Positions 1 to 9,517 are shown, counted from the stretch's first letter. The stretch: DNA of 64,000 nt from Paraburkholderia hospita (GCF_002902965.1 NZ_CP026108.1:434001-498000), one strand, 5' to 3'. The notes: a model not told the origin generated them from the sequence alone. Numbers and translations: made by a program.

Positions 1-197
1 ACGATACGGTGTTTTGGCGTCTGTTCGTCGGTGCGACACACGTGACGACGAAACTTGTCGTCGTGATGTCGAACCGGGCGCAGACGCAACTGATCGAACA
101 AATGTAGTAACGCGTGCGGCAACGCTTATTCCGCATCAAGCTGCTGCGCGATCATGCGCAGCACGTCGCGCCTCACGACGCCGTCTGTTCCCTCAGG

Positions 198-443
198 TCA
201 AAACGCATCGTCGGCGCGGCGCGCAGGCTTGACCAGATGCACGACGATGTCAGCATCGGTCTCGCGCCTGACACGTGAAATCTTCCAGACAATCGTGCCG
301 TTCATATCGGGCAACTCGCCCATCCACGGCTGAACCTCCAGTTGGTCGAATCCCCAAAGCCGCAATGCGATGCTCAGCGTCCGCCCGTTATCGCGCGGCG
401 TGTGTGAGATGTTCGTGCGAATCGGGTTCGTCGGCTTCGTCAT
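198..443 (-). CDS. Small hypothetical protein, 81 aa
   Basis: I do not recognise the family. The product is short, mixed alpha/beta in composition and has no signal peptide or membrane segment. It is kept because its composition looks protein-like (WGFDQLEVQPW, hydrophobic beta-like IVVHLV near the end) and because two copies of the GRGACA-N5-TGTCC palindrome lie 52-113 bases upstream of its start, as they do for other genes here. The ribosome-binding site is weak (GGGAG about 12 bases before the ATG). It could be a chance frame in a degraded region. Confidence 0.35.
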   Translation of the reverse strand: MTKPTNPIRTNISHTPRDNGRTLSIALRLWGFDQLEVQPWMGELPDMNGTIVWKISRVRRETDADIVVHLVKPARRADDAF

Positions 444-494
444 AGGTATCGGGCACTCCCAGTGATTGCGTGATCGAGATTGTGGGAGGCCCTT

Positions 495-678
495 GAGACA
501 AATGCTGTCCGCATTCTCGTAGCGATTCGCAATCGTATCGGGACACGAATTGTCCCGACCGGTTTTTAAATTTCGCTCGGGCCTTCGACGGCGGACGTAT
601 CGATCCGATCCACACGCTTCGCTACAATCCCCGAAACGTGTCGCTACGTGAAGCGATCAATAGAGACACGTTTTGTCC
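495..678. promoter_or_regulatory. Three copies of a GRGACA-N5-TGTCC palindrome
   Basis: The copies are at 495-510 (GAGACA, spacer AATGC, TGTCC), 540-556 (GGGACA, spacer CGAAT, TGTCCC) and 663-678 (GAGACA, spacer CGTTT, TGTCC). All have the same 5-base spacer between GACA and TGTC. The first two lie upstream of the minus-strand ORF starting at 443, the third 80 bases upstream of the sensor relic at 758. Similar copies lie before the operons at 4310 and 11729. The dyad form suggests a dimeric repressor or activator site; the protein is unknown. Confidence 0.5.
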
Positions 679-757
679 ATGCGAGCACCTACGGTGCCGC
701 CTCGTCGTTCGAAGGAACGAAGACGTAACAGGCGAGAAAAAGAAAATAAATCAGTCT

Positions 758-1345
758 ATGAACTTCAAGCGCTTTCAAAACACTATTGTTTCCACGTATC
801 GGATCACGATGGCATCGATTCTTCTGCTGATCGTTGTCGGCGTGATGTCGTATCTGTTTTTGATGGGCATTACGCCGTCAACCGCAACTGGTCGGCGCCT
901 ATCGTACTTTTTCGGACACAGGAAAAAGTGCTGGCGTATCAGCCTCAGTTATCGGCGCTAGAAGTGGCCTTGCTGAAGAATCGTGTAGATTTCGTGACGG
1001 CAACCGAGAAGCACCGCGTCATTACTCAGCAGATGGCCGACGCGCGAGCACTCATCGAACGATTCGATGCGGCGGCCCACAGCGAGTCGCATGCTCTCGC
1101 GTTGACGGAAGCCGACATGCGGTCCGCACTCGGCCGCAAGTACATCGACTCGATGCAAACGGAAAAGGCCGCCGCCGATGTGAAGCCCATGCTCGCATCA
1201 GTCGATTCTGATCTCGCCGCCGGCATCGGCCGCCTCGGTCAATCGGATTCGAATCCGTCGCTCAAGCGCAAGTCGTGGTCGGCTTGTCGAAGAGCCTGTC
1301 CCGCCATCTTCAGGGCATGTCAGCGACGCGGGCTGCGCAGCTGGA
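758..1345 (+). pseudogene. Frameshifted chemoreceptor-like membrane sensor relic
   Basis: The start ATG at 758 opens a basic N-terminus followed by one strong transmembrane helix (ITMASILLLIVVGVMSYLFL), the layout of a methyl-accepting chemotaxis or four-helix-bundle sensor. The reading then moves to another frame near 870-890, where a helical sensor-like region continues (KHRVITQQMADARALIERF and onward). It moves again near 1255, where VAQAQVVVGLSKSLSRHL follows. No frame carries the HAMP or signalling domain, so the gene is also truncated at its 3' end. The family call rests on layout and composition only. One GRGACA palindrome lies 80 bases upstream. Confidence 0.45.
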
Positions 1346-1439
1346 GTGTGGGTTGTGCAGCCGTACGCTGAATGTCGATCGCTTCGTCATATACGGGGCT
1401 GCCGTCGGTCGACAGACAGGTTGCGATCCAGCAGGTAGC

Positions 1440-1820
1440 GGATCTGAAGGCCTGCTGATTCCTGGAGCGCTACAGGTGCTCTGGCCGGCCATGTGCATTT
1501 ACGGTCTGGCGTCGGGGTGGCTCGCCGAGCATTTGTTGCAAGACATGCAGCTCTATTTCGGGGTTTGGGTCGTTATCGGCTTGCTCTACAACCTGTACGC
1601 GCGCTGGCACAACCCGGAGCAGCAGGTGAACCCGTTGCTTGTCGGCGCTTTGGGGATGTGGTTCATTGCGGATTCGTTCGTGATCACGCTCGTTGCGCTT
1701 TGTACTTTCGATGTCGGTGAATGGGGAGCGCCTGGGACTTCAGCGAAGAAGGGGGATGAAGGAAGGTCTGACGCCATTGCGTATGTATCAGATCTGCGTG
1801 GCACCAAACGTTTGCGATGA
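1440..1820 (+). pseudogene. Fragment of an unidentified membrane protein
   Basis: In this frame the sequence encodes two or three hydrophobic segments (around WPAMCIYGLASGW, YFGVWVVIGLLY and LLVGALGMWFIADSFVITLV) separated by a short polar loop with ARWHNPEQQ. No credible start codon with a ribosome-binding site precedes them, and the frame is entered from the preceding relic. It may be the body of a small integral membrane gene whose 5' end is lost. I cannot name the family. Confidence 0.25.
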
Positions 1821-2143
1821 CACGCTCTATGGCCGTCGCGAATTCCAGTACTCATCGTATTGCGATACGCAGATTAACCGCCCGCACTAAAGTTCCCCCC
1901 AAACATGCCGATAACATGCCTGTATGACTTTCTGCGAGGCCGCGTGCTGAACGGCGTGCGGTCCGGGCATATCGCTTGAATATTCTTGTGTCAGGCAGGT
2001 CGCCCGATGCGGATTCATCCGCCGCAAGCCGTTATTCCTTTTTTTTGCTTTACCGCGCATGACATGACGCGTCGTGCTTCGCCTTTCGATGGCATGGATC
2101 GTGGAGCATGTGTGCGTCGAGCGCGGCTTTCAACGAAACAAGA
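1821..2143. other. Intergenic, no gene seen
   Basis: This stretch upstream of the NERD/helicase gene shows no frame with protein-like composition. A T-rich segment at 2036-2050 is the only notable feature and may belong to the promoter of the next gene. Confidence 0.4.
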
Positions 2144-3766
2144 ATGGCTAGAGTCCACCCTCCGTTGACAGAGATTCGCGTGGCGTCCGCGGGCGAGCAT
2201 GCCGAGTTCGACATTCTCAGAAAGTTAGCTGATGGCCTGCCGGAGAGCTACGAGCTGTTTCATAGCGTCGACTGGACGCGCGCCGAGCCGCATCGCGACA
2301 GTCACGGCGAGTTCGACATCGTTGTCGTCAACAGCGCTGGCGACGTCGCGTTGCTTGAGGTGAAAGCGGGCGAAGTCGACATGACTGGCGACGGTCTGTT
2401 CAAGCAATATGGCTTGCAGCGAAAGGACGTCGGTCGGCAGGCGAGCTGGCAGTTCAGGTCGCTTCTGCAGCGTTTGAAAGCTGAGGGCATTGACGTGCGC
2501 CTGCTGCATTGCCTCGTTTTGCCACACTATCGAATTGGCGATCACGGGACGGTGAATTACCCGCGTGAACGTATCGCGGACGCGGAAGATTGCCGCGATA
2601 TGACAGGATTCATCCAACGCCGGCTAGGCGCTGGGCGGCCCGATCCGAATAAAGAACGGGTGTGCGCCTTCATGCTCGACCGCATTCGCGTCCAGCCCGA
2701 CATCTCGGCGCTGAGGGGCACGCTCCAGCGACGTGTCGACGAGATTTCCGGCGGGCTGGCGCGTTGGGTGCCTCGCATCAATGTGGTGAGCGGCGTCATC
2801 CACGTGCGGGCAACGGCCGGATCAGGCAAGACCCAACTCGCGCTCGCGTTGCTTCGACAGTCGCGTGTGGCGCTGAAAGCGGCTTCGTATGTATGCTTCA
2901 ACCGCCCTTTGGCCGATCAGATGCGCGTGTTCGCGCCGTCAGACGTCGAGGTCAGCAGTTTCCATCAGCTGTGCTGGGAGGCTGCTGGACGACCGCGAGT
3001 TTCACAAGACTTCGAGGCACTTGCACAGCGCTATCTTGAGGAACAGCAGCGCGCCGTGCCTCATCTCGATGTGCTGGTGATCGACGAACTGCAGGACATG
3101 CAGGCGGCGTGGGTGCAGGCGCTGATCTCGCGCGTGCAGGAAAACGGCCGCATTTATCTGCTCGAGGATCCCGAGCAATGCGTCTACACGGATCGAGTGC
3201 AGATCGAAATCAGCGACGCCGTGATGATGACGGCCCGGGAGAATTACCGGAGCCCGCGCAAGATCGTGGAAACAATCAACCTGCTCCGCTTGACCGAAGA
3301 GCCGATCGCGCCCTGTGCGCCGATCGCCGGCGTGCCGCCGGAATTCACGGTCTACAGCCCCGCTGCTCGGAATGTTGCGCAAGCGACTTCTGACGCAGTT
3401 CGCCGATGCATCCAGTCCGGTTATGCACCGGACGACATCGTCGTGTTGTGCTGGCGCGGGCGGGGCCATTCTGCGCTACTGGCTGACGACATGCTGGCGG
3501 AATGGAAGCTGAGGAAGTTCACGGGCGAGTATGACGAGGCGGGACAGCCGATCTACTCTGACGGCGAGCTGATGATCGAGACGGTTCGACGCTTCAAGGG
3601 GCAATCAGCACCCGCAATCGTGCTCACTGAAGTCGACTTTGATCGCTCGGATGCGTTGTGGCCGCAACTGTTATTCGTTGGGTTGACCCGGGCGCGGATG
3701 CATGTAGAAGTCGTCATTTCGGACACTGCGGTGCGGGCGCTGGAGTCGCGCCTGACGGCCATGTGA
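2144..3766 (+). CDS. NERD-domain nuclease fused to UvrD/PcrA-like helicase
   Basis: The protein is about 540 aa. The N-terminal ~130 residues look like a NERD (nuclease-related) domain: an E-rich start, then GEFDIVVV and ALLEVKAGEV, the acidic-x-K pattern of the restriction-endonuclease fold. A superfamily I helicase follows, with Walker A ATAGSGKT at residues 223-230, Walker B VLVIDEL with D314-E315, and a C-terminal VGLTRARM segment of the UvrD type. I chose the ATG at 2144 because the conserved region begins soon after it. An in-frame ATG at 2108 is also possible and neither has a strong ribosome-binding site. Such proteins are frequent in defence islands and the neighbours fit that setting, but the substrate is not known from sequence. 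Confidence 0.8.
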   Translation: MARVHPPLTEIRVASAGEHAEFDILRKLADGLPESYELFHSVDWTRAEPHRDSHGEFDIVVVNSAGDVALLEVKAGEVDMTGDGLFKQYGLQRKDVGRQASWQFRSLLQRLKAEGIDVRLLHCLVLPHYRIGDHGTVNYPRERIADAEDCRDMTGFIQRRLGAGRPDPNKERVCAFMLDRIRVQPDISALRGTLQRRVDEISGGLARWVPRINVVSGVIHVRATAGSGKTQLALALLRQSRVALKAASYVCFNRPLADQMRVFAPSDVEVSSFHQLCWEAAGRPRVSQDFEALAQRYLEEQQRAVPHLDVLVIDELQDMQAAWVQALISRVQENGRIYLLEDPEQCVYTDRVQIEISDAVMMTARENYRSPRKIVETINLLRLTEEPIAPCAPIAGVPPEFTVYSPAARNVAQATSDAVRRCIQSGYAPDDIVVLCWRGRGHSALLADDMLAEWKLRKFTGEYDEAGQPIYSDGELMIETVRRFKGQSAPAIVLTEVDFDRSDALWPQLLFVGLTRARMHVEVVISDTAVRALESRLTAM

Positions 3767-4309
3767 ATGGAGCGGGCGGCATCGTGCCATGTCATCTTGA
3801 CGATCGTTTGTCGGATCGACACGCGGACCGCGACGCTTGGCACCGAGTGTTTGCGGGTTGTACACGCGTGTTTGAAGACACGATTCAATCTGAGTCACGC
3901 AAGTCACTGATCTGTCGAAAGATTTTCGTGAAGATCGCGAGAACCTGCGCGATTCGGACGATTACGCCTTCGTTCACGGTTTCACGTCCAGTTCGCCGAC
4001 GTTTTTACCCTTACCCTCCCATCAGCGTCGTTCTGAACACCGGTAGCATCAAAAGTGCACCAGTTAGCTGCTCAAACATGGCCGGTGCATCCTGCGGGCA
4101 GAAGTCAACGGCACTACGCCCGCCTCTGCGCGTTAAATATTTGTTCTGGAATGCCGTTATCACAGCCGTTCCGTCACTTTTGATCTCATCCGTCGCCACG
4201 AAGTCGCGATTGCGCGCCGCCGCACGGGACGGCGTTTGTCCGGAGCGTACCGTATAGTCCGGATCGATAGCAGCATGGTCGCACACTAACAAAAACAGGA
4301 TACAAAGCA
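3767..4309. other. Long intergenic region upstream of the GTPase cluster
   Basis: No convincing gene is present on either strand. Frames that are open here lack a ribosome-binding site and have arginine/cysteine-rich, non-protein-like translations. The last 90 bases hold the imperfect palindrome at 4226-4241 and presumably the promoter of the GTPase genes. Confidence 0.45.
4226..4241. promoter_or_regulatory. Imperfect copy of the GGGACA-N5-TGTCC palindrome
   Basis: The sequence is GGGACG, spacer GCGTT, TGTCC, one mismatch from the copies at 540-556 and 11656-11671 and with the same 5-base spacer. It lies 69 bases before the ATG of the first GTPase gene, a position suitable for control of that operon. 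Confidence 0.4.
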
Positions 4310-5353
4310 ATGTCGATTCATCACGAAGCAAATCAGATGCGCGAAGAACTTGAGCGCGATCGCAATACGACAGTTTCCGTTGCGTTGTTTGGTCAACCCG
4401 GCGCGGGCAAATCGTCGCTGATCAACAAGATCGTCGGCAAGCGAGTGGCAGAAGTCGGGGTGGAAACGGACAAGACTGTCGATGCCACGCCTTATGAGGT
4501 AAATGGCCTGCGCTTTGTGGATTTGCCGGGTTACGGCACATCGAGATTTCCGAAGGCCAGCTACTTCAGCGATTTCCAGCTCCAGAACTTCGATCTCTTT
4601 CTCTGCGTGACCAGCGGTAAGCTCCATCAGGCCGACACGGAACTGTTTCGCGAACTGCACAAGCAAGGTAAGGTGTGTATCTACGTGGTAAACAAGGTAG
4701 ATGAATTGTGGGAGGAAGGCGTCGGGATAGAGGAACTTAAGGCGCGCAAGGAAAGGGACATCAGCAAGAACCTTGAGGTCCCAGTAAAAACCATTTTCAC
4801 GAGCTGTCGCACTTCCGAAGGTCTCGATCAATTAAACACTGAGATCAAGAACAACCTCGACGGCGCCAAACGTGAGCGATGGCTGCGCGATGCCAAGGCC
4901 TATAGTGCCAGGTTCCTTGAGGAGAAGAAGGAGGCATGCGAAAAATACGTCGTGACGGCAGCGGCAGCTTCGGCGGTCAACGCGATAAATCCGATTCCTG
5001 GCGCCGACATCGCAGTCGATCTTTCGATTCTCGTCGGGCTATTTGCGGGAATTCGCCAAGCCTACGGACTCGATGAAGCTGCGCTAGACAAGCTGAAGCA
5101 ATCGGCTATTCCCGTAGTAGGCAGGCTTGCCAGCAACGTGGTCTCCTATGCCGCACGTGAAGGGCTGATGCAGTTGCTGAAGCGCTGCATCGGCAGAGAG
5201 GCGCTCAAACAGTTCTCGAAGTACGTGCCATTTGTGGGGCAGGGCGTAGCGGCGACACTCGGCTATGTCATCACGAGCAATGTGGGTAGCATGTATCTTG
5301 ACGACTGTCATGAACTTGCAAAGCAGATCATCGAAAACAAGCTTGTGATTTGA
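4310..5353 (+). CDS. IRG/Era-like P-loop GTPase with DUF697-type C-terminus
   Basis: The product is 347 aa. Its GTPase motifs are complete: G1 GQPGAGKSS at 28-36, G3 DLPGYG at 71-76 and G4 NKVD at 128-131. From about residue 205 the protein turns hydrophobic and alanine/glycine-rich, with NAINPIPGADIAVDLSILVG and a second apolar stretch near 305-330. This is the pattern of DUF697/YcjF-like membrane-associating tails. The family includes interferon-inducible-GTPase-like bacterial proteins thought to act at membranes. The next gene starts 3 bases after the stop, so the two are co-transcribed and probably translationally coupled. Nucleotide-dependent membrane binding is an inference. Confidence 0.85.
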   Translation: MSIHHEANQMREELERDRNTTVSVALFGQPGAGKSSLINKIVGKRVAEVGVETDKTVDATPYEVNGLRFVDLPGYGTSRFPKASYFSDFQLQNFDLFLCVTSGKLHQADTELFRELHKQGKVCIYVVNKVDELWEEGVGIEELKARKERDISKNLEVPVKTIFTSCRTSEGLDQLNTEIKNNLDGAKRERWLRDAKAYSARFLEEKKEACEKYVVTAAAASAVNAINPIPGADIAVDLSILVGLFAGIRQAYGLDEAALDKLKQSAIPVVGRLASNVVSYAAREGLMQLLKRCIGREALKQFSKYVPFVGQGVAATLGYVITSNVGSMYLDDCHELAKQIIENKLVI

Positions 5354-5356
5354 CCC

Positions 5357-5986
5357 ATGCTGAAGGCTATCCTGCCGGCGGCGATCGCTAGCCTGTTAGA
5401 ACGGCGCAGACCCGTAGTGTCTCCGGATTCCATTCTCAGATTCAACATTAAGCGTCTCGGTAAGGAACTGGCTCGCGTGCCCGGTCGGAAGGTCGCCATC
5501 TTCGGTCAGCCGGGCGCGGGCAAATCCTCGCTTCTGAAAAACATGACCGATGCGCAAGTGAGGCCCCTGCCGTGCATCGGCTCTCAAACCGACGCGACCG
5601 ACTGGTCCACGGATCCGGCGTGCGAACTGCTCAGCTTTCACGAGCGCGAAGTGTACGTCGACGCACCGGGTCACGATACGCTGAACCACCCGGTCAATGC
5701 CTTCGCGCCGAACTTCCCGTTCGCAGCATTCGATGCGTTCGTATTCGTCATTAGCGGGAAGCTGCATGATGCCGACTGCCTGATGTTTCAGCGTGCAATG
5801 GAGTCGCGCAAATCGATGTGCATTGCCCGATCGTTCGCGGAATCACTGACAGTGGAAGAGGCTGTCGCGGTCGAGCGCGATTTGCGGCGCAAGCTGGCCG
5901 CTCCCGCGAAATTGAAGTTCGTGTTTTTCAGCAACCGTACGCGGGAGGGTGTGAAGCATGTGCAAAGGTTCGCGAAGGGAGAGTGA
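5357..5986 (+). CDS. Second small P-loop GTPase, tail separated by an in-frame stop
   Basis: The product is 209 aa. It shares the G1 sequence GQPGAGKSS (50-58) with its upstream neighbour and has G3 DAPGHD at 102-107. It also has a matching VISGKLHDAD segment (VTSGKLHQAD in the first GTPase). A canonical G4 NKxD is absent: the equivalent position reads SMCIARS, so guanine specificity is doubtful. The protein ends at a TGA (5984-5986). The same frame stays open for 46 further codons and encodes a basic stretch plus a transmembrane-like helix, described separately. With that tail the protein would resemble the membrane-anchored layout of its neighbour. It may therefore be a nonsense-mutated copy. 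The two GTPases probably act as a pair; no partner can be named from sequence. Confidence 0.75.
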   Translation: MLKAILPAAIASLLERRRPVVSPDSILRFNIKRLGKELARVPGRKVAIFGQPGAGKSSLLKNMTDAQVRPLPCIGSQTDATDWSTDPACELLSFHEREVYVDAPGHDTLNHPVNAFAPNFPFAAFDAFVFVISGKLHDADCLMFQRAMESRKSMCIARSFAESLTVEEAVAVERDLRRKLAAPAKLKFVFFSNRTREGVKHVQRFAKGE

Positions 5987-6127
5987 AAGAGCCGCAAGCC
6001 GGCCCTCAGGATACGGCTCATCTGGCTTGTTACATTGGTCACTGTCGTGGCCGGAGGCGCCACGCGCATCACGCACATCGAGGCTCGAGACGAACCATTA
6101 GCAGTTAACTCACATGGTTGCCCGTGA
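5987..6127 (+). other. In-frame transmembrane-like extension after the GTPase stop
   Basis: Read in the frame of the preceding gene, the codons after TGA 5984-5986 give KSRKPALR, then an apolar run IRLIWLVTLVTVVAGGA (6011-6061), then a polar tail ending at TGA 6125-6127. A positive cluster followed by a 17-residue hydrophobic helix is what a C-terminal membrane anchor looks like. It has no start codon with a ribosome-binding site of its own. Either the stop is a recent nonsense mutation, it is read through, or the frame is coincidence. Confidence 0.4.
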
Positions 6128-6167
6128 AGTGGGCTTACCATTTCTCGCTTAAAAGCTAACGACAGAT

Positions 6168-8618
6168 ATGCACGAAAAGAACATTGAAACGCTTCGGGAA
6201 GAGGCTACGCGATTGCTCCAGTACGGTAGCGAGCTGCTGGAGAGAATGACACTGAACCCAGGCATCGTGGCGGAGCCGAAGCGCGACGAGCCGCAGATCT
6301 TTGATCTCGAATCGACGCGCATTCGCATCGGCGAGATGCATAGCGAGCAGTGCAAGGTTGAACAGCTCGAAATGGTGCTTGCCGTTGTTGGCACCATGAA
6401 GGCCGGCAAATCAACGACGATCAATGCGATCGTGGGCGCGGAAGTGCTGCCGAACCGCAATCGCCCGATGACCGCGCTGCCGACGCTGATCCGTCACACG
6501 CCTGGCAAGATCGTACCGGTCCTGAAGCTTGACCGCACAGAGCCAATCAATGCGTTGATGCGCACGCTTGCGGAAGCGGCTGCGCGTCCCGAGCATAGCG
6601 AAATCATTCGAGGACTGCAGGACGACAAGGACATGGTGGCCCTGCTGCAGCTCGTGAAGAGCGGCGGCGAGTTCCAGCAGTGCTACGAAGGCGCAGACGA
6701 GATCTTTCGTTTCCTCAAAGGCCTGAACGATCTGGTTCGTCTTGCTGGCGAAATGGGCGTCGACTTCCCGTTCGACAGCTACAGCCACATCGAAGCGATT
6801 CCCGTGATCGAGGTGGAATTCGGCCACTTGCGCGGCAGGTCGGACTTTCAGGGGCGTCTCGCGCTGCTCGATACCCCGGGACCGAACGAGGCGGGTCAAC
6901 CCCATCTTCGCAAGATGCTACGCGAGCAGTTGCGTAACGCATCGGCGATTCTCGCGGTGCTCGACTTCACGCAGCTCAAGTCTGACGCCGACGCTGAACT
7001 GCGCAAGGAACTGGTGGATATCGGTGGCGCGCGCACCTATGCGCTCGTGAACAAGTTCGACCAGCGAGACCGCAACGGCGACGATGCGGACGACGTGCGT
7101 GCGCTCGTCGCCGGCAAGCTGCTGCCAGAGGTGGTACGCCCGGATGACGTTTTCCCGGTTTCGTCGAAGCGCGGCTATCTGGCGAACCGGGCGCGGACCG
7201 TGCTGGCCGCCCAGGGGCACCTGCCTGACCCGAAGACCGAGGGCTGGGTCGAAGACTTCGCCACTGAGGCCATGGGCAGCAGTTGGGACGAAGACGACCT
7301 GGACGATTCCGAAAAGGTCGAGAGCGCCGCCGGGAAGCTCTGGAAGAAGTCGAATTTCCAGACGTTACTCACGGACGTGATCGAATACGCGCACGCACGT
7401 GCGGCGGCGCTTGCGATCGACTCGGCTGCGCAGAAGCTCATCAAGCTCACTGGCGACGCGTCGAACTTTCTCGACATTCGCAAAACCGGCCTTGCGCAGG
7501 ACGCACAGAAGCTGCACGCGCAGATCAACGCCATTGTCGAGGACATCCGTAAGATTGGCGAGCTGGAACAGACGGCTCAGAAGGCGACGGAGAATGCATT
7601 GGCCGATATGGCAGGCACGGTCGACGAGCGATTCTCGAGGAGCCAGAAGGACGTCGAGGCCGTTGTGGATCTGTACTTCCAGCAAGGCAAGATGGCCGAA
7701 CTGGAAGCGGCGATCGAGCAGCAGAAGCCGCGATCGCGCAAGGTCATCAAGAAGTCATTGCGCTCTGGCGAGTCGGCGCCGTGGTTGAGCGGCATCCTCG
7801 CATCGTTCGCGAAGGCGGTCGGGGAGGCGTTCAATCCCGGCGGAGATACCGACTTCAATCCGAACATGGAGACGATTCAGTTCGATGACGCGAGCAAGGC
7901 GACGGAACTGATGGATACCATCCGCTCGCGGGTGGAAGAAGTCATGGCGCATGCGGAAAGCGACATGCAGCACGATCTGATGCAACTGATCGAGGACTTC
8001 AGGAAGCGCTTTAGCGACCACGTCGAGGCGCCAGCTCACCGGATTATCGGCGACCTGAACCAACGCCTCGGCGAAGACGGTTTCACGGTGAAGCTGGTCA
8101 TCCCGATGATCGCGCTCGACACCATCGAGTTTTCGAGTGGTGAGATGCTGGCCGATGCGATTCAGCACAAGACGCGCACGGTCACGCGCCAGCGCCGCCA
8201 ATCGGGTACATGGGGCAAGGTCTGCAGCTGGTTCAATACCAACGATTGGGGCTGGGAAGACTATAGCGTTTCGGTCGAATACTCGGAGATCCATCTTGGC
8301 ACGGTGAAGGAGATGGTCGCCAGACGAATCGGCGAGAGCTTCGATGGTCTCGCAGAACGCATCCACGCATCGGTCAAGGAGCCAGTCAACCTGGCGACGG
8401 GCGAGTTCTTCGCCGTGTTCAAGGGCGAAGTCCAGAAGATTCGCGGCACGCTGATGCAAAGCGAGCGCGACCAGCAGCGTGACAAGGCCGAGAAGGACCG
8501 GTTGATCGAGGAGCTGGTTGTCTTGATGCAGAATGTGCCGGCCGCGCGCGAGGACAGCGAGGAGCTGCGTCGCGAGACGCAGCACTGGCTGTCCGATGAG
8601 GTGGAAGAGCAGGCATGA
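6168..8618 (+). CDS. Dynamin-like GTPase of the RdcA/CrfC (YjdA) family
   Basis: The product is 816 aa, a little longer than the ~740 aa of E. coli YjdA (CrfC/RdcA). G1 GTMKAGKST lies at 75-83, G3 DTPGPNE from 235 and G4 NKFD from 295, followed by a long helical region (about 400-620) typical of the dynamin stalk and a C-terminal helical end. E. coli YjdA was described as a sliding-clamp-binding factor (CrfC) and, with YjcZ, as a regulator of a diguanylate cyclase (RdcA/RdcB). The next gene is the YjcZ homologue and overlaps by an ATGA, so that pairing is kept here. The distinctive context is the two extra GTPases upstream and the phospholipase downstream. Family assignment is firm; function in this organism is inferred. 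Confidence 0.85.
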   Translation: MHEKNIETLREEATRLLQYGSELLERMTLNPGIVAEPKRDEPQIFDLESTRIRIGEMHSEQCKVEQLEMVLAVVGTMKAGKSTTINAIVGAEVLPNRNRPMTALPTLIRHTPGKIVPVLKLDRTEPINALMRTLAEAAARPEHSEIIRGLQDDKDMVALLQLVKSGGEFQQCYEGADEIFRFLKGLNDLVRLAGEMGVDFPFDSYSHIEAIPVIEVEFGHLRGRSDFQGRLALLDTPGPNEAGQPHLRKMLREQLRNASAILAVLDFTQLKSDADAELRKELVDIGGARTYALVNKFDQRDRNGDDADDVRALVAGKLLPEVVRPDDVFPVSSKRGYLANRARTVLAAQGHLPDPKTEGWVEDFATEAMGSSWDEDDLDDSEKVESAAGKLWKKSNFQTLLTDVIEYAHARAAALAIDSAAQKLIKLTGDASNFLDIRKTGLAQDAQKLHAQINAIVEDIRKIGELEQTAQKATENALADMAGTVDERFSRSQKDVEAVVDLYFQQGKMAELEAAIEQQKPRSRKVIKKSLRSGESAPWLSGILASFAKAVGEAFNPGGDTDFNPNMETIQFDDASKATELMDTIRSRVEEVMAHAESDMQHDLMQLIEDFRKRFSDHVEAPAHRIIGDLNQRLGEDGFTVKLVIPMIALDTIEFSSGEMLADAIQHKTRTVTRQRRQSGTWGKVCSWFNTNDWGWEDYSVSVEYSEIHLGTVKEMVARRIGESFDGLAERIHASVKEPVNLATGEFFAVFKGEVQKIRGTLMQSERDQQRDKAEKDRLIEELVVLMQNVPAAREDSEELRRETQHWLSDEVEEQA

Positions 8619-9517
8619 GCAGAGCGCCCATCGATATCGAGTCGGCGGTCTGCAAGACGCTGACTTGCCTTCCTGAGAAGCTGGTGGTCGACTTCGCCAA
8701 TTGCGTCGCCGAGTCCACAGGACGGCTGGCCGGGCAGACTGGTCGCAACGGTTTCTTCACGCGCTGCTGGGAGGGCTTCACGGGCCGCAGCGCCGAGCGC
8801 CAATGGCGCCTGAACCAGAATTTCGCGGAAGGTCTCGACGTCACGCTGCAATGGTTGACGGAGCTGACGGAATCCGTCGCGCACAGCAATCTCGCGATTG
8901 GTCGCGTGCACGACACGGTCAACCGCATGATGCTCGAGCTCGCGGATGTGGCGGATTGCTCGGCGAATGTCAGGGATGAACTGCGGATGAGCACGTCGCG
9001 TCTGGAGAAGCGACTCGATGCGCTCGCCAGCGAACTCGCACGCGTGGACTTCATTCAGCGCGTGCAGTTGAATCTGGATCAGGTGTTCAACCGCTGGCGC
9101 GCGGGTCGCTTTGCAGGTCTCTCACCGGCCGGCCGGGCCTATGCGGCGCTCGAATGTCTGTGGTGGGGCACATTTGGCGACTACTGCCGCTATCAGAACG
9201 GGCCGCAACGCCATGCGTTTGTCGAAGACGCGATGAACCGCGTGACCGCTCAGCTGGCTGAAGATGCCCGATGCGGGACGCACGACCGGGTCGATTCGTC
9301 ATGGTGGCTCACGTCGGGCAGCGCGCCTGAGCAACTCGAAGGTGCGGCGGCACTCTCCTACCTCGGGGACACGCTGGACCCGGCGCGCTGTCCGGTCGCG
9401 TTCGCCATCGCTCATACGCCTGACCGCCTGCCGCTCGAAATGCCGTTGCGCGCGACCCCAAGGCGCATCGGCGATGCGTTGGTACGCGAACTCTTTGGAG
9501 AGCCTGCACGTGGATAA
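8615..9517 (+). CDS. RdcB/YjcZ-like partner protein
   Basis: The product is 300 aa, matching the ~290 aa of E. coli YjcZ (diguanylate cyclase regulator RdcB). The region WLTELTESVAHSNLAIGRV, followed by a heptad-like helical segment (residues 95-150) and GRAYAALECLWWGTFGDYCR, is characteristic of the family. The gene begins inside the stop of the dynamin-like gene (ATGA overlap) and its own end overlaps the phospholipase start by 8 bases, so the three proteins are made together. The predicted role is as a helical adaptor to the GTPase. It has no catalytic motif. Confidence 0.8.
   Translation: MSRAPIDIESAVCKTLTCLPEKLVVDFANCVAESTGRLAGQTGRNGFFTRCWEGFTGRSAERQWRLNQNFAEGLDVTLQWLTELTESVAHSNLAIGRVHDTVNRMMLELADVADCSANVRDELRMSTSRLEKRLDALASELARVDFIQRVQLNLDQVFNRWRAGRFAGLSPAGRAYAALECLWWGTFGDYCRYQNGPQRHAFVEDAMNRVTAQLAEDARCGTHDRVDSSWWLTSGSAPEQLEGAAALSYLGDTLDPARCPVAFAIAHTPDRLPLEMPLRATPRRIGDALVRELFGEPARG

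Noticed and set aside
4011..4331. Minus-strand 106-codon frame upstream of the first GTPase
   Set aside because: It overlaps the GTPase start and promoter, has no ribosome-binding site and no family-like motif.
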